A stretch of 64,000 nucleotides of DNA from Agrilutibacter niabensis (GTDB lineage Bacteria; Pseudomonadota; Gammaproteobacteria; Xanthomonadales; Xanthomonadaceae), in assembly GCF_042657165.1 (NCBI RefSeq), contig NZ_JBHSNJ010000012.1:992001-1056000 (forward strand), written 5' to 3'. The position numbers and the translations under genes are program-made. Under the pieces are notes generated by a model. That model was not told the DNA's origin. It did no database searches and saw nothing but the letters and a program-made list of their open reading frames with translations. Below are positions 9,801 to 16,325 of the stretch, in pieces (the stretch's first letter is position 1; every line of letters starts with the position of its first letter).

Positions 9801-10036
9801 TGGAAGTAGTCGCGGGAGATTTCCTTCAGCGGCAGGAAGCCGTGGCGTTCCGCGCCGTAGTCGACGAAGGCGGCTTCGAGCGAGGGTTCAAGACGGGTGA
9901 TCTTGCCCTTGTAGATGTTCGACTTCTTCTGTTCCTTCGACGGCTGTTCGATGTCGATGTCGTACAGGGTCTGGCCGTCGACGATGGCGACGCGCAGTTC
10001 TTCCGCCTGCGTCGCGTTGATGAGCATTCGCTTCAT
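6896..10036 (-). CDS. rne: Ribonuclease E
   Basis: Essential endoribonuclease and degradosome scaffold, 1046 residues. I start it at MKRMLINATQ, the family's conserved N-terminus; the longer frame adds 39 unsupported residues. The catalytic half shows an S1 domain (about 38-120), catalytic D301 (LTAIDVNSA) and D344 (GLVVIDFIDM), and the zinc-link cysteines C402 and C405 (VCPRCEGHGRM). The C-terminal half (about 540-1046) is low complexity: a Gln/Arg-rich block, an Arg-rich RNA-binding tract with several consecutive Arg-Arg and Arg-Gly pairs, then an acidic Ala/Pro/Glu-rich tail ending in basic residues. This half would bind RNA and partner enzymes, and its partner motifs are not recognisable by eye. 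The 5' leader is long and structured (see separate entry), as in other bacteria where RNase E autoregulates through it. Confidence 0.95.
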   Translation of the reverse strand: MKRMLINATQAEELRVAIVDGQTLYDIDIEQPSKEQKKSNIYKGKITRLEPSLEAAFVDYGAERHGFLPLKEISRDYFQPGVDHNKAGLKELLREGQEIVVQVDKEERGNKGAALTTFISLAGRYMVLMPNSPTAGGVSRRIEGDDRAALKEAMDKLAIPDDMGVIIRTAGVGRDAEELQWDLDYLLQVWKAVAEAALTKPSPFLIYAESRLIIRALRDYMRPDIGEILVDTPEMYAEAREFVEQVMPHNQRKLKHYTDDTPLFNRFQIESQIENAYEREVRLPSGGALVIDQTEALTAIDVNSARATKGGDIEETAFHTNLEAAEEAARQLRLRDLGGLVVIDFIDMASNKHQREVENRLQNSLRHDRARVQLGRISRFGLMEMSRQRLRPSLGESSQIVCPRCEGHGRMRSVESLSLSILRLAEEHAMKENTGQVLVQAPTEIANYLLNEKRRALSEIEKRHDSPIVIVADEQLHTPHFEVTRIRENELGEETSKPSYHRGTPRKLPTHALTKAHLNIPDLPVVTNVKPTSPAPLREPREVPEAPVAQVAAPAPVATPAPSVGIVDRILGFFRGSRPITVEPTLAERMQQGRPQDGRGDRDRNGQRRDGERRGGKQGRDSRRDDQRRDDRRSQQQQQPKQQPQPVQAKQQKPQQQQPKQGAQRQPGEERAPQQAQAPRPPREPQQPKPQAPKPEVAKADIRPDAASTEAARIEPAVAGMPAMEPSIAPAIAASAATVAADSVAAPAEASAITAETATNAAAGESTAEGTGRRRRGRRGGRRRRRGGGAGEAGALATGDTEASLHDDLMAGDDDADDGDDYLVEADEPSTVAAIQRAQPEFEFDDIAPAKPAPAALAAAPLTAAVAAAIDAMPAAAPAPAVAAAPAQKTPADVAAEVISDVEPTPSVGTGESVVTPAGEVVPAVVVTEQAVEPVIVPAPEPVEPEPVTEVVVDRLAGSSEDASSIANTLPGEIAEPNADASTEVEPASTAASTDEEPADAAASQSPVEELPRTAGLFDNVPQPMAPGPADAAAKATEHDGGERRA

Positions 10037-10610
10037 TGTTGCGTCCTCGCGCGCTTCACCCTGCACGAATGCAGGCCGCGCGGAACGCCGTGGGCGTTTC
10101 GCCTCTGGATACCGCAAGCCGACTGGCGCTGGGCGCATCACATGGATGTGCACGGCTGCCGAAGTGGCTGACCGCGCGTGGCACGCGCCGTCGGCTTCAA
10201 TTTCCAGCGCTACGACACCACGGCAAACCGCGGGAGCGCTTCTTGTTGCTGTTCCTTAAGGCCGGCGACCTTGAGGCTGGAATCGTCGGCGCGGAGGCGA
10301 GCCAGGCATTGCGCTGTTGCTCGTCCCTCGGTGCCTTGTTTCCAACTCCCGTCGCGCGGGTCGTTGTTCATCTCACGGCGGTTTGACCCGCCGGGCGTGA
10401 ACCGGTTTCGCCGGGCCGTCGCTGCTAACATGGCTGCCCCCAGGGCAGTGGTCAGGCGCGGACCGGATCGCAGGAGCGGGGCTTTCGGCCCCATAACCTC
10501 CAAAAGCATCGCCTTTGGAAGCATGCCTCCGGGTTTACCGGGGGTTGTGGCAACTCCAGCGAAATCAAAACCTTATCTCGCGCCATCAGTGTAGCAGACT
10601 CATCCATTCA
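10037..10610. promoter_or_regulatory. Long rne leader / rne-rluC intergenic region with clustered hairpins
   Basis: These 574 bases lie between the divergent rne and rluC starts and hold no convincing gene. Close together lie three hairpins: GGGGC/GCCCC with a 5-base loop (10478-10492), TCCAAA/TTTGGA (10499-10519) and CCGG/CCGG (10529-10541). The first reads with a CGAAA loop on the minus strand. In enterobacteria the long rne leader binds RNase E and sets its level; the same divergent rne-rluC order and a similarly long leader occur here. The functional parallel is inference. Confidence 0.55.
10588..10596 (-). promoter_or_regulatory. Candidate extended -10 promoter for rne
   Basis: On the minus strand the sequence reads TGCTACACT: a TG dinucleotide one base before the hexamer TACACT. 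It lies just outside the rluC start codon, so the two genes' control regions would overlap. Transcription from here would give an rne leader of about 545 bases that contains all three hairpins. Confidence 0.4.
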
Positions 10611-11573
10611 ATGACCCGTTCAGACACTCCCACCGCACCCGGCCCGGGTGCCCGCACCGTTCGCGTGCCCGAAGACCGGGACGGCCAGCGCCTGGACAAC
10701 TTCCTCCTGGGTCAGCTCAAGGGCGCTCCACGGTCCCTGGTCTACAAGCTGGTTCGCTCTGGCCAGGTCCGGGTCAACGGCGGCCGCGCCAAGGCCGAGC
10801 GCAAGCTGGCGGCCGGGGACGAGGTGCGAATTCCCCCCGTCCGTCTCGGCGAGCCCAGCGACAAGGGCACGCCGCCGGCCGGCTTCCTCAAGGCGATGGA
10901 AGCCGCGATCGTCTTTGAAGACGCCCGCCTGCTCGCCCTGAACAAGCCCTCGGGCGTCGCCAGCCATGGCGGCAGCGGCATCTCGTTCGGCGCCATCGAG
11001 ACCATGCGGGCGCTACGGCCGGAGTTGTCGCTCGAGCTGGTGCACCGCCTCGATCGCGACACTTCCGGGTTGCTGGTCATGGCCAAGAAGCGCTCGGCGC
11101 TCACCGAATTGCAGGCCCTGATGCGCGAGGAAGGCGGGATCGCCAAGCGCTACCTGGCGCTGTTGACCGGACGCATGCCCGACGGCGTGATGAGCGTCGA
11201 CGCGCCGCTGCACATCGGGCTCCGACAGGGCGGTGAGCGCCACGTGCAGGTCAACGCGGCAGGAAAGCAGTCGCTCAGCCACTTCCGCGTGCTGGAACGC
11301 AGGGGCGGACAGTCTTACTGCGAGGTACGGATCGAAACCGGTCGTACCCACCAGATCCGCGTGCACTCCCAGCACATCGGCCATCCGATCGCGGGCGACG
11401 ACAAGTACGGTGACGTGGATGCGAACAAGCGCCTGCGCGAACAGGTGGGACTGAAGCGGATGTTCCTGCATGCCTCGACGCTGGAATTCGCGCTCGATGG
11501 CGGCAAGGCGCCGTACCTGTTGAATGCGCCGCTGGTGCCGGAACTGATCGATGTGCTGGATAGACTGGGCTGA
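10611..11573 (+). CDS. rluC: 23S rRNA pseudouridine synthase RluC
   Basis: Converts uridines 955, 2504 and 2580 (E. coli numbering) of 23S rRNA to pseudouridine. The protein has 320 residues: an N-terminal S4 RNA-binding domain (about 20-80, QRLDNFLLGQLKGAPRSLVY) and a RluA-type catalytic domain with the catalytic Asp in the motif HRLDRDTSGLLVMAKK, plus GRTHQIRVHSQHIGHPIAGD. I chose ATG 10611 because it gives the family's usual short N-terminal extension; the frame is open further upstream but reads as leader DNA. No clear ribosome site precedes it. It is divergent from rne, an arrangement kept in many gammaproteobacteria. Confidence 0.93.
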   Translation: MTRSDTPTAPGPGARTVRVPEDRDGQRLDNFLLGQLKGAPRSLVYKLVRSGQVRVNGGRAKAERKLAAGDEVRIPPVRLGEPSDKGTPPAGFLKAMEAAIVFEDARLLALNKPSGVASHGGSGISFGAIETMRALRPELSLELVHRLDRDTSGLLVMAKKRSALTELQALMREEGGIAKRYLALLTGRMPDGVMSVDAPLHIGLRQGGERHVQVNAAGKQSLSHFRVLERRGGQSYCEVRIETGRTHQIRVHSQHIGHPIAGDDKYGDVDANKRLREQVGLKRMFLHASTLEFALDGGKAPYLLNAPLVPELIDVLDRLG

Positions 11574-11626
11574 ACCGGGGCGCAGAATCGGTTTTCGCCT
11601 GGGAGCAAACGGCGCGTGCCTGCCTG

Positions 11627-12058
11627 TTACAGGTACTGATTGCACTCATCCGGCGGAGGGTTCGGCGGGGAGAAGGTAACCGGCACCTGCAGCTTGCTCG
11701 GCGCAGGCGCGCCGCGAACAGTGGCAGGCCGGAACTTCCAGCCCTTCACCGCGGTAACCGCGGAATCGTCCAGTGCCTTGGTGCCGCTGCTCTTGAACAC
11801 GACGATCTGCACGGGAAAGCCATTGGCCGCGAGCGACACGTTCAGCACCGTGGTCCCACCGATCTGCTTGCACGCGTACTCCGGGGGGTAGTCCGGCGGT
11901 GGCGTCTCCTGCGCCATCGGCTGCGTCGGGGCGGGGGGTGCCGGTTCCTGGGGCTGCGTGCTCTGCTGACAGGCCGCCACCAGGACGGCCGCAAGCGGCA
12001 GCAGCAACCCGGCGATGGGCCACTTGCGGCGCTGCATCGTGGAGTGCGAACCGGACAT
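11627..12058 (-). CDS. Small lipoprotein with a TonB-C-like domain
   Basis: Exported lipoprotein of 143 residues: signal peptide with lipobox LVAAC, a Pro/Gln/Glu-rich linker, then about 80 residues resembling the C-terminal domain of TonB-family energy transducers (GGTTVLNVSLAANGFPVQIVV, SSGTKALDDSAVTAVKGWKF.PA). It lacks the TonB transmembrane anchor, so it is not a classical TonB. AGGAA sits 2 bases before the chosen ATG. It begins 10 bases after phhB and is probably co-transcribed with it. Its role is unknown; family members are often annotated 'energy transducer TonB' on domain alone. Confidence 0.75.
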   Translation of the reverse strand: MSGSHSTMQRRKWPIAGLLLPLAAVLVAACQQSTQPQEPAPPAPTQPMAQETPPPDYPPEYACKQIGGTTVLNVSLAANGFPVQIVVFKSSGTKALDDSAVTAVKGWKFRPATVRGAPAPSKLQVPVTFSPPNPPPDECNQYL

Positions 12059-12068
12059 GTTTCCTCGC

Positions 12069-12410
12069 TCAGCCCTTCAGGGCTTCGGTTTTCGCCGCGC
12101 AGATGAAGTCGTTTTCGCTCAGGCCGCCGACGTCATGCGTGGAGAAGCGCACCACGCAGCGGTTGTAGTGCACGCCCAGGTCCGGATGGTGGTCCTCGCG
12201 ATGCGCCACGTAGGCCAGCGCATTTACGAAGGCCATGGTCTCGTAATAGTTGGCGAAACCGTAGGTCTTGCTGATGGCGTGGCCGCCCTCGACCAGTTCC
12301 CAGCCGGGCACCTCAGGCAGCAGTTCGCGCACGCGTGCCTCGCTGAGCTTGTGCTCGGTGCCGCGGCGGGGCAGGCAGTGGGCCTGGGCAAGGGGGATGA
12401 GGTCGCTCAT
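12069..12410 (-). CDS. phhB: 4a-hydroxytetrahydrobiopterin dehydratase
   Basis: Pterin-4a-carbinolamine dehydratase of 113 residues, which regenerates the tetrahydropterin cofactor of phenylalanine hydroxylase. The family's His pair and surrounding motif are visible in AHREDHHPDLGVHYNRCVV, and FSTHDVGGLSENDF follows near the C-terminus. AGGAAGAA precedes the ATG by a good distance. No phenylalanine hydroxylase gene is adjacent. Confidence 0.92.
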   Translation of the reverse strand: MSDLIPLAQAHCLPRRGTEHKLSEARVRELLPEVPGWELVEGGHAISKTYGFANYYETMAFVNALAYVAHREDHHPDLGVHYNRCVVRFSTHDVGGLSENDFICAAKTEALKG

Positions 12411-12521
12411 GGGGCGTTCTTCCTGGAATGCGGATGCGCCCGCTTCGAAGTTCTGAACGAAAGCGCATCGGCCGGTATCGTAGGGTAGGCACGTGGCGGC
12501 TTAAGGCCATGTGGACCCCGT

Positions 12522-12527
12522 TAGAAT
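12522..12527 (+). promoter_or_regulatory. Candidate -10 element upstream of the nfuA locus
   Basis: The hexamer TAGAAT ends six bases before the GTG of the short upstream ORF at 12534, the spacing at which transcription would begin on the start codon itself. A weak -35-like TTAAGG lies about 15 bases upstream. Confidence 0.45.
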
Positions 12528-12533
12528 AGCCCG

Positions 12534-12611
12534 GTGATCCACATTTCCGAATCCGCCTTGACTAGCATGCCCCGCACGCTGATCGAGCGCGAGGTTCCAA
12601 GGCCACAATGA
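12534..12611 (+). CDS. Short upstream ORF, a decayed copy of the NfuA N-terminus
   Basis: This 25-codon frame starts with GTG and reads VIHISESALTSMPRTLIERE before ending at a TGA that overlaps the nfuA ATG (ATGA). NfuA itself begins MINISESAQTHFRKLIEREA, so the two match over their first 20 or so residues. DNA identity is exact over TCCGAATCCGCC and CTGATCGAGCGCGAGG. It could be a non-functional duplication, or a leader whose translation couples to nfuA. No ribosome site is visible, but a -10 element six bases upstream would allow leaderless translation. Confidence 0.4.
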   Translation: MIHISESALTSMPRTLIEREVPRPQ

Positions 12612-12670
12612 TCAATATCTCCGAATCCGCCCAGACCCACTTCCGAAAGCTGATCGAGCGCGAGGCGCTG
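12534..12670 (+). repeat. Partial tandem duplication at the nfuA start
   Basis: Unit 1 (12534-about 12596) and unit 2 (12608-about 12667) are offset by 74 bases, so they lie in different frames relative to each other. Unit 1 carries one extra codon and several substitutions, indicating that the duplication is not recent. Confidence 0.75.
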
Positions 12671-13201
12671 CCCGGCCTTGGCGTGCGGCTGTCCGCTGTC
12701 CACCCCGGCACGGCGCGCGCCGATGTGCGCCTGGAATTCGCCGAGCCCGGCGACCTGCAGGGCGACGAGTGGGCCGTGGATTGCGAAGGTTTCACCCTGT
12801 GGCTGGATGCGGGCAGCGTCACCTACCTCGATGGTGCGGATATCGACTATGAAACCCGCACCACCGGCGGCCAGCTCCAGATCCGGGCGCCGAAGATCAA
12901 GGGTGAAGTACCCGGCGATTCGGCGTCGCTGGTCGAGCGTGTCCGGTGGGTGGTGGAAAACGAGATCAACCCGCAGCTCGCCCAGCACCGCGGCCATGTC
13001 GCGGTCCAGGAAGTCACTTCCGGTGGCGTGGTGGTCCTGCGCTTTGGTGGCGGCTGCCACGGATGCGGCATGGCCGATGTCACGCTCAAGCAGGGCATCG
13101 AGAAAACACTGCTGGAGAAGGTTCCGGGCGTGACCGCGGTGCGTGACGCGACCGATCACGAGACCGGCGACGCTCCCTACATTCCCCGCGACGCGGCGTA
13201 A
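12608..13201 (+). CDS. nfuA: Fe-S biogenesis protein NfuA
   Basis: Iron-sulfur carrier of 197 residues that delivers [4Fe-4S] clusters to client enzymes under stress. It has a degenerate A-type N-terminal domain (about 1-95) and a C-terminal Nfu domain with the cluster ligands C150-x-x-C153 (GGCHGCGMADVTLKQGIEK). Length and domain order are as usual for gammaproteobacterial NfuA. The ATG is preceded by AAGG at 12599-12602. The start overlaps the TGA of a short upstream ORF that is a decayed copy of this gene's own 5' end. The next gene starts 14 bases after the stop. Confidence 0.95.
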   Translation: MINISESAQTHFRKLIEREALPGLGVRLSAVHPGTARADVRLEFAEPGDLQGDEWAVDCEGFTLWLDAGSVTYLDGADIDYETRTTGGQLQIRAPKIKGEVPGDSASLVERVRWVVENEINPQLAQHRGHVAVQEVTSGGVVVLRFGGGCHGCGMADVTLKQGIEKTLLEKVPGVTAVRDATDHETGDAPYIPRDAA

Positions 13202-13215
13202 GAGGAACGCGGCGC

Positions 13216-14934
13216 TTGTTCACCGCCGCCGACCTGATCCTTTCAGTGCAGCGGCGGCTGCAGCTGGTAGCTCCCCATCTGCGTCGCGCCCCCGGTGAAT
13301 TCCCGGCTGGCTGGCAGCAGTGGTTCGAATCGATGTCGGTTCGCGTCGGCGCCGTTACCGGTGCGACGGCGCAGGCACTGATCGACATTTTCCTGCAGCG
13401 CCCGTTGGCGGATCGCCCGCGCCGCAGCGGCGAGCTCACGCGCTGGCAGGCATTCAACACGCTTTGGCGCCAGGACTGGCACGCGCCCGAACCCGAAGAT
13501 CGCAGGATGCGCTGGTTCGCCGCGGCTTTCACTGCGGTGTGGCACATCGTCTTCAGCATCCTGTTGCTGTGGTTCTGGTACACGCAGATGCAGTACCTGG
13601 CGGAAGAAACTAGCAAGCGCCGCGGCGAGGACGTGGTGCAGGTCGAATTCATCGGTCGTGGCACGCCTGAAGAAGTCGGTGGCGGCGAGACCCAGGAATC
13701 CCGGGAAGCGGAAGTTGCGACGGGTCCAGCCGAAGCCGCTTCAGCCGCTCCTCAGCCCGTGGCCACCGCTGCGATGCCGGTGCCGTCCATCGATGCCCCG
13801 TCCATCGATGCTCCGCTTCCCGAGGTCCGGCAACGCGACATTCCCGAGCCGCAGGTGCCGCCGGCGCCTCCGGTGCAGCAGAACGTCGCGGTCAGCGCGC
13901 CAACGCCTGAAGCCACCGAGTTCGTGCTGACCGCTCCCACGCCGCGCGCTGCACAGCCGCAGATCACGGTGCCGGAGATCGTTGCGCCGTCTGCGCCGCT
14001 GCAGGCCGTGGAAGTCCCCGAACCGGTGCAACCGATCCGCCGCGAAATAGTGCCGCGCCCGATCGCCGCGCCCCAGATGGAAGCACGCATTCCCGAAGTG
14101 GTGCAGCGCGAAGTGTCGGCACCGGTGTCGCGCCCGCAGTTGCCTCGCGTGGAGGCTCCCGCGATCGCACAGCCGACGCTGCGCGCGCCGGAAGCCACCG
14201 TGCGCACGCGCGATGTGCCGGCGCCGTCGGCGTCCGCTCCTGCTTCCAGCGCGGCGCCTGCTGCGGTTTCCCAGGCTTCGTCATCGCGTCCGGCGACATC
14301 GAGCGCGAGTTCGTCCTCGACGCCCAGTAGTAGTGCGCAACCGGCGGCCAGTGGCACGTCGCCCGCTGCCGCACGACCCAGTGGCGCATCGCCCTCGACG
14401 GCATCGGCCGGGCAGGGCCCGAAACCGGTGGTGGCACCGGGCGGCTTCCCGACTCCGGCGAAATCCGACGACTGGGGCGCATCGACGCGCAACGTCCCCG
14501 GCGGGCAACGCGGCGAGCCGCTCGGGATCTACAACGCGGAGGGCGGTCCGCGCCTGACCGACACGCCGGTCAATACCGGCCAGCCACCGGGGACGCTGGA
14601 CGATCGCATCATCGACCTGGACCGCTCGGGTACCTGGCTGAAGCGCAAACCGTCCGACTACGAGCCCACGACGTTCGACAAGTACTGGCGCCCCGACGAG
14701 ACCCTGCTGGCGGAATGGGTGCGCAAGGGCATCAAGAAGATGGCGATTCCGATTCCCGGAACCGGCAAGAAACTCGAGTGCGTGGTGTCCATCCTGGCGT
14801 TGGGTGGTGGTTGTGGGATTTCCGATCCCAATCTCAACGACCAGCCGGCGGAAGCACGTCCACCGCCGGATATCCCGTTCAAGCCCCATCTGCAGGAAGA
14901 CAACGGCAGCGTGAAGCCGCCGCCGGGTGGGTGA
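13216..14934 (+). CDS. Pro/Ala-rich single-pass membrane protein ('transmembrane repetitive protein')
   Basis: The product is a 572-residue protein of unknown function. Residues 1-100 are cytoplasmic and rich in Arg and Trp, a single membrane segment lies at about 101-124, and a long extracytoplasmic region follows. Residues about 160-400 are dominated by Pro, Ala, Glu, Val and Ser in loosely repeated 'PxxxxP' units. The last 160 residues are more complex and contain two Cys (LECVVSILALGGGCG) and a Pro-rich tail. The layout recalls TonB (anchor, stiff Pro-rich spacer, distal domain), but no TonB C-terminal motif is present. The start is TTG with AGAGGA nine bases upstream, 14 bases after nfuA. 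I recall this nfuA-linked arrangement from Xanthomonas-type genomes, which supports a conserved lineage-specific role. Confidence 0.75.
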   Translation: MFTAADLILSVQRRLQLVAPHLRRAPGEFPAGWQQWFESMSVRVGAVTGATAQALIDIFLQRPLADRPRRSGELTRWQAFNTLWRQDWHAPEPEDRRMRWFAAAFTAVWHIVFSILLLWFWYTQMQYLAEETSKRRGEDVVQVEFIGRGTPEEVGGGETQESREAEVATGPAEAASAAPQPVATAAMPVPSIDAPSIDAPLPEVRQRDIPEPQVPPAPPVQQNVAVSAPTPEATEFVLTAPTPRAAQPQITVPEIVAPSAPLQAVEVPEPVQPIRREIVPRPIAAPQMEARIPEVVQREVSAPVSRPQLPRVEAPAIAQPTLRAPEATVRTRDVPAPSASAPASSAAPAAVSQASSSRPATSSASSSSTPSSSAQPAASGTSPAAARPSGASPSTASAGQGPKPVVAPGGFPTPAKSDDWGASTRNVPGGQRGEPLGIYNAEGGPRLTDTPVNTGQPPGTLDDRIIDLDRSGTWLKRKPSDYEPTTFDKYWRPDETLLAEWVRKGIKKMAIPIPGTGKKLECVVSILALGGGCGISDPNLNDQPAEARPPPDIPFKPHLQEDNGSVKPPPGG

Positions 14935-15047
14935 GCGGACGACTGCCTGTCGCGATGCCTGGCTGCCACGCCGATGGCGTTGTGCCCGCGCGCCTGGGGG
15001 CAACGCTGAGGAGGGGCGTCGCCCGATCTGGCGTTCGCCAGAAAAGA

Positions 15048-15071
15048 AATGGCCCGCAAGTGCGGGCCATT
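15048..15071. terminator. Terminator for the cytochrome genes, possibly bidirectional
   Basis: A perfect 10-bp stem (AATGGCCCGC / GCGGGCCATT) has loop AAGT. On the minus strand it is followed by TTCTTTTC. It lies between the end of the membrane protein gene (plus) and the cytochrome pair (minus). Confidence 0.75.
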
Positions 15072-15095
15072 CGTTCGATCGGGATGTCGCTGCGA

Positions 15096-15536
15096 TCAGT
15101 TGGTGGTGCCGTGCAGGTCACGCAGGTTGCCCGTGCGCGAGCCGAAGTAGGCGCCCAGGTCCGCGATCTGCTGGTCGGTCAGTTCGGCGGCCTGGCTCGA
15201 CATGAGCGCGTGCTCGCGCTTGCCGTCGCGGTAACCCTGCAGCGAGTGGGCGAGGTAGTCACCGTACTGGCCGGCGAGCCTCGGGTACGCCGCGTCGATC
15301 GGTGCGTTGCCTTCGGCGCCGTGGCAGTCGACGCAGGACTGGCCGGTCTTGGCGTTCTTGGTGCTCGCGAGCTTTTCACCGGCTTCGATGTTGCCGGCCG
15401 GCAGGCCGGCGGACGAGGACTGGGCGTGGGCCTCGGCGGCGCCTACTTCCGCGGCGGCTTCTTCGGCCGGCTTGCTGCAACCGGTCAGGGCGACGGCGGC
15501 GCTGAGCAGGGCGATGGCGAGAATCTTCTTCGTCAT
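15096..15536 (-). CDS. Monohaem c-type cytochrome lipoprotein
   Basis: Small periplasmic electron carrier of about 146 residues. The chosen start MTKKILAIALLSAAVALTGC gives a lipoprotein signal with lipobox LTGC, so it should be lipid-anchored. One haem site CVDCH follows a Glu/Ala-rich linker. The axial Met is probably in the HALMSSQA segment, as in cytochrome c4/c5-type domains (YPRLAGQYGDYLAHSL). It lies 11 bases downstream of a second cytochrome gene and is probably co-transcribed. Such pairs feed electrons to terminal oxidases, but the partner here is not evident. Confidence 0.85.
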   Translation of the reverse strand: MTKKILAIALLSAAVALTGCSKPAEEAAAEVGAAEAHAQSSSAGLPAGNIEAGEKLASTKNAKTGQSCVDCHGAEGNAPIDAAYPRLAGQYGDYLAHSLQGYRDGKREHALMSSQAAELTDQQIADLGAYFGSRTGNLRDLHGTTN

Positions 15537-15547
15537 GGGGTATCTGC

Positions 15548-15949
15548 TCACTTCAGGGTCGAGAGATAGGCGGCGATGTTGGCGACGTCCTGGTCAGAGA
15601 AGCTCTGGGCCTGGGCCTGCATCGTCGGGTGCTTGCGCGTGCCCTTCTTGTATTCGGTCAGCGCGTTGAGCAGGTACTGCTCCGACTGGCCGCCGATCCG
15701 GGGCACGTGATAGCTGGGATAGGCGTTCTTGTAGCCGGTGATGCCGTGGCAGCCCTGGCAGGTGTAGGTCAGCTGCTTGCCGGCGGTGGCATCGCCCTTG
15801 AGGGCGGCCGGGGCGGCGGCAGGTGCAGCCGCAGGTGCGGCGGGAGCGGGCGTTGCCGCGGTAGTGGCTGCGTCCTGCTTCGGTTCGTCGGCAAAGGCGA
15901 CGGCCGTGGTCAGGGCGAGGCAGGCGGCGATCATCAGCGGTCGCATCAT
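15548..15949 (-). CDS. Monohaem c-type cytochrome with an Ala/Pro linker
   Basis: Exported cytochrome of about 133 residues. I chose the first ATG of an ATG-ATG pair because it starts a clean signal peptide (MMRPLMIAACLALTTAVAFA); the upstream extension of the frame is not signal-like. A flexible Ala/Pro repeat (AAPAAAPAAAPAA) precedes the haem domain with CQGCH and a probable Met ligand in HPTMQAQAQSF. The motif YPSYHVPRIGGQSEQYLLNAL is typical of c4/c5-type class I domains. It is the first gene of a two-cytochrome operon. Confidence 0.85.
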   Translation of the reverse strand: MMRPLMIAACLALTTAVAFADEPKQDAATTAATPAPAAPAAAPAAAPAALKGDATAGKQLTYTCQGCHGITGYKNAYPSYHVPRIGGQSEQYLLNALTEYKKGTRKHPTMQAQAQSFSDQDVANIAAYLSTLK

Positions 15950-16325
15950 GTAATCCGCACTCTTGAATGGCTGTGAGTTGATTGTGGAATCGCAGTGCGG
16001 TCGATCCGATATCCCCGGGGACGCGCACAAGTCGGCAAGTATAGCGGCCCGTCCGGCCCTGACGAAACGTTCAGTCTATTGAGGCGGCGCGTCGCAGCCG
16101 TGCAACCCCGCGTTGCCATCCTGCATCCGTGTAAGGGCAGCCGTGACGAAGCGGAGGCCTGCGCGCGGTTCGTGAGCAGGCCGAACGAGACGTGGCGGCA
16201 GTCACCATGACCTTCGGCGGATGGCTGGCGTGAAGGCGGGTGATATACCTACATACAACACCGGCATACAGCCAAAAACAGCCGGCTATACCGAAACCAA
16301 CCGTTTGCCCCCAGGGACCGATTCC
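15950..16325. promoter_or_regulatory. Intergenic region before the RND efflux operon
   Basis: These 376 bases between the divergent cytochrome and efflux operons hold no convincing gene. Near 16250 the plus strand reads CTACATACAAC followed closely by GGCATACAG. TACATACA-like half-sites occur in TetR-type efflux operators (AcrR, TtgR). There is no adjacent repressor gene, so this is only a candidate site. Confidence 0.3.

Noticed and set aside
6845..10171. A 1108-codon open frame on the plus strand over rne
   Set aside because: It is antisense to the clearly real RNase E gene. High GC at third positions leaves long open antisense frames, and its translation is Arg/Gly/Leu-rich with no family features.
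10154..10594. Short frames in the rne-rluC intergenic region
   Set aside because: No ribosome sites, no conserved motifs, and the region has the structure expected of a regulatory leader.
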